Below are positions 4,547 to 5,350 of a stretch of DNA of 5,350 bases, in pieces. A program made the position numbers and the translations under genes. The stretch is from contig LUCA01000042.1 in assembly GCA_001593875.1 (NCBI GenBank), forward strand, positions 10,731 to 16,080, given 5' to 3'. The notes under the pieces were generated by a model. The model worked only from the letters and a program-made list of their open reading frames with translations, was not told the DNA's origin and made no database searches. Source of the DNA: Candidatus Bathyarchaeota archaeon B23. GTDB taxonomy: Archaea > Thermoproteota > Bathyarchaeia > TCS64 > B23. Every line of letters starts with the position of its first letter. Positions within the stretch are counted from its first letter, which is position 1.

Positions 4547-5350
4547 TCACCCTAATAATCTTTCCCAGCTCTGATCCAGGGCGTAGGAGGCGAGGAGGAG
4601 GAGGATGTATGGCGACGTCGCCTTGAAGAGTCTCCAGGCCCTCCTCCCCGAGGGCTCCAGATAGAACCTCAGGGCGAGGTAGGAAAGGAGGAGGCATAGC
4701 GATAGGGCTGAGGCCGGGTAGATGGGGGAGTTGGAGAGGGGGATGAGGGCGAGGGAGGAGGCTAGGAGGGCGATGAGGGAGAGGAGGATCACCCGGACGG
4801 CCACCGCTCCTCGGGAGACGGCTGGGAGCATGGGCACCCCACCCCTCCGGTAATCCCTGGCGTAGGCGTAGGCTAGGCTCCAGAGGTGGGGGAGGGTCCA
4901 GAGGGAGGAGATGAGGCCCAGGAGGAGGGGTCTGAGGTCGAAGGGGGCTCCGCCGAGCATCCATCCATACCAGACGGGGGTGGCGGCGGAGGGGGCCACG
5001 GCGAGGATGTTCAGCCTGCTCCTCCTCTTCAGGAGCAGCGTATAGAGGAGGATGTAGATGGAGACCCCCGCCAGGTAGAGGAGGAGGGGGTATGACGCCC
5101 CTGGGGTGGGGAGGAGGGCGAGGAGGGGGGCGGCCAGCAGGAGGGAGAGGGAGAGGATGAGGGCGTCCCTCGGCCTCACGGCCCCCCTCGGCAGGGGCCT
5201 CCTCCTCGTCCTCGTCATGAGGGTGTCCAGCTCCCTCTCCAGGTAGCAGTTGAGGGCGTTGGAGCCGGCGACGGCCGTGAAGACGGCGGCGAGGCCGAGG
5301 AGGAAGAGGCGGGGGTTGAGGAGGCCTAGGGAGCCGCTGGAGGCGAGGTG
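4547..5350 (-). CDS. ctaB: Heme O synthase (protoheme IX farnesyltransferase), 5' end outside the window
   Basis: This integral membrane UbiA-type prenyltransferase adds a farnesyl group to heme B to give heme O for heme-copper oxidases. The frame stays open to the window edge, giving 267 visible residues. Perhaps 20-50 N-terminal residues are missing against the usual 280-320. The first prenyl-diphosphate motif is NALNCYLERELDTLM followed by RTRRRPLPRG (bases 5225-5260 and below). Diagnostic heme-O-synthase segments follow: YTLLLKRRSRLN (5011-5044), WTLPHLWSLAYAYARDY and GGVPMLPAV (about 4825-4900). Seven or more hydrophobic helices are visible. The methionine at 5218 is an internal residue, not the start, because the motif upstream of it is conserved. 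In the first motif the usual leading Asp is Glu (ERELD); Glu also occurs at this place in some COX10-type enzymes. The gene implies a heme O/A-containing terminal oxidase in this organism. The H-like gene follows on the same strand. Confidence 0.92.
   Translation of the reverse strand, partial: HLASSGSLGLLNPRLFLLGLAAVFTAVAGSNALNCYLERELDTLMTRTRRRPLPRGAVRPRDALILSLSLLLAAPLLALLPTPGASYPLLLYLAGVSIYILLYTLLLKRRSRLNILAVAPSAATPVWYGWMLGGAPFDLRPLLLGLISSLWTLPHLWSLAYAYARDYRRGGVPMLPAVSRGAVAVRVILLSLIALLASSLALIPLSNSPIYPASALSLCLLLSYLALRFYLEPSGRRAWRLFKATSPYILLLLASYALDQSWERLLG

Noticed and set aside
4533..4964. Minus-strand frame rich in Pro, Leu and Arg
   Set aside because: It is a +1/-1 shadow of ctaB, which carries the diagnostic heme O synthase motifs in the other frame.
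4600..5350. Runs of GAGG/GGAGG on the plus strand that resemble simple repeats
   Set aside because: They are explained by Leu (CTC) and Arg codons of ctaB read on the minus strand. No unit of constant length repeats.

Overview
The window looks like a piece of an archaeal chromosome. It is GC-rich, arginine is coded mostly by AGG/CGG-type codons, GTG and TTG starts are frequent, and ribosome binding sites are of the GGTGA/GGAGG type. Archaeal TATA boxes (TTTAAA, TTATATATTAA) sit about 25 bases before probable leaderless starts. A heme O synthase suggests an oxygen-respiring lineage with a heme-copper oxidase. A lineage of the TACK type is plausible, but the window cannot prove it. No tRNA, rRNA, CRISPR array, transposon or phage gene is visible. 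Eight protein genes fill almost everything, and the longest non-coding stretch is about 106 bases.

Bases 57-1378 (+) hold a translationally coupled pair. The first gene is a nitroreductase-family flavoprotein with an unusual ~100-residue helical N-terminal extension. The second, overlapping it by 4 bases, is an L-2-amino-thiazoline-4-carboxylate (ATC) hydrolase-family protein. This is the most interesting part of the window, because a flavin redox enzyme and a possible thiazoline-ring hydrolase appear to be made together. Converging on it from the other strand (1397-2032) is a UlaG/UPF0173-like metallo-beta-lactamase-fold hydrolase with a TTG start and a strong ribosome binding site.

Between 2033 and 2099 lies a compact divergent promoter region. 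To its right is a (+) pair: a short membrane-anchored conserved protein of unknown function (2100-2504) and, 3 bases later, an HD-domain phosphohydrolase of the YfbR/HDDC2 5'-deoxynucleotidase type (2508-3059). The 3' end of the HD gene overlaps by 14 bases the end of a convergent peptidase-U32-like TIM-barrel gene (3046-3978, minus). The U32-like gene has its own strong TATA box, whose position argues that its true start is an ATG six codons inside the longest reading frame.

Bases 4085-5350 (minus) carry a likely two-gene transcription unit: heme O synthase (ctaB, 5' part cut by the window edge) followed 30 bases later by a glycine-cleavage H-like lipoyl carrier protein. The functions are mostly housekeeping: redox and sulfur chemistry, nucleotide clean-up, heme modification and lipoyl carrier. 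No complete pathway is encoded here.
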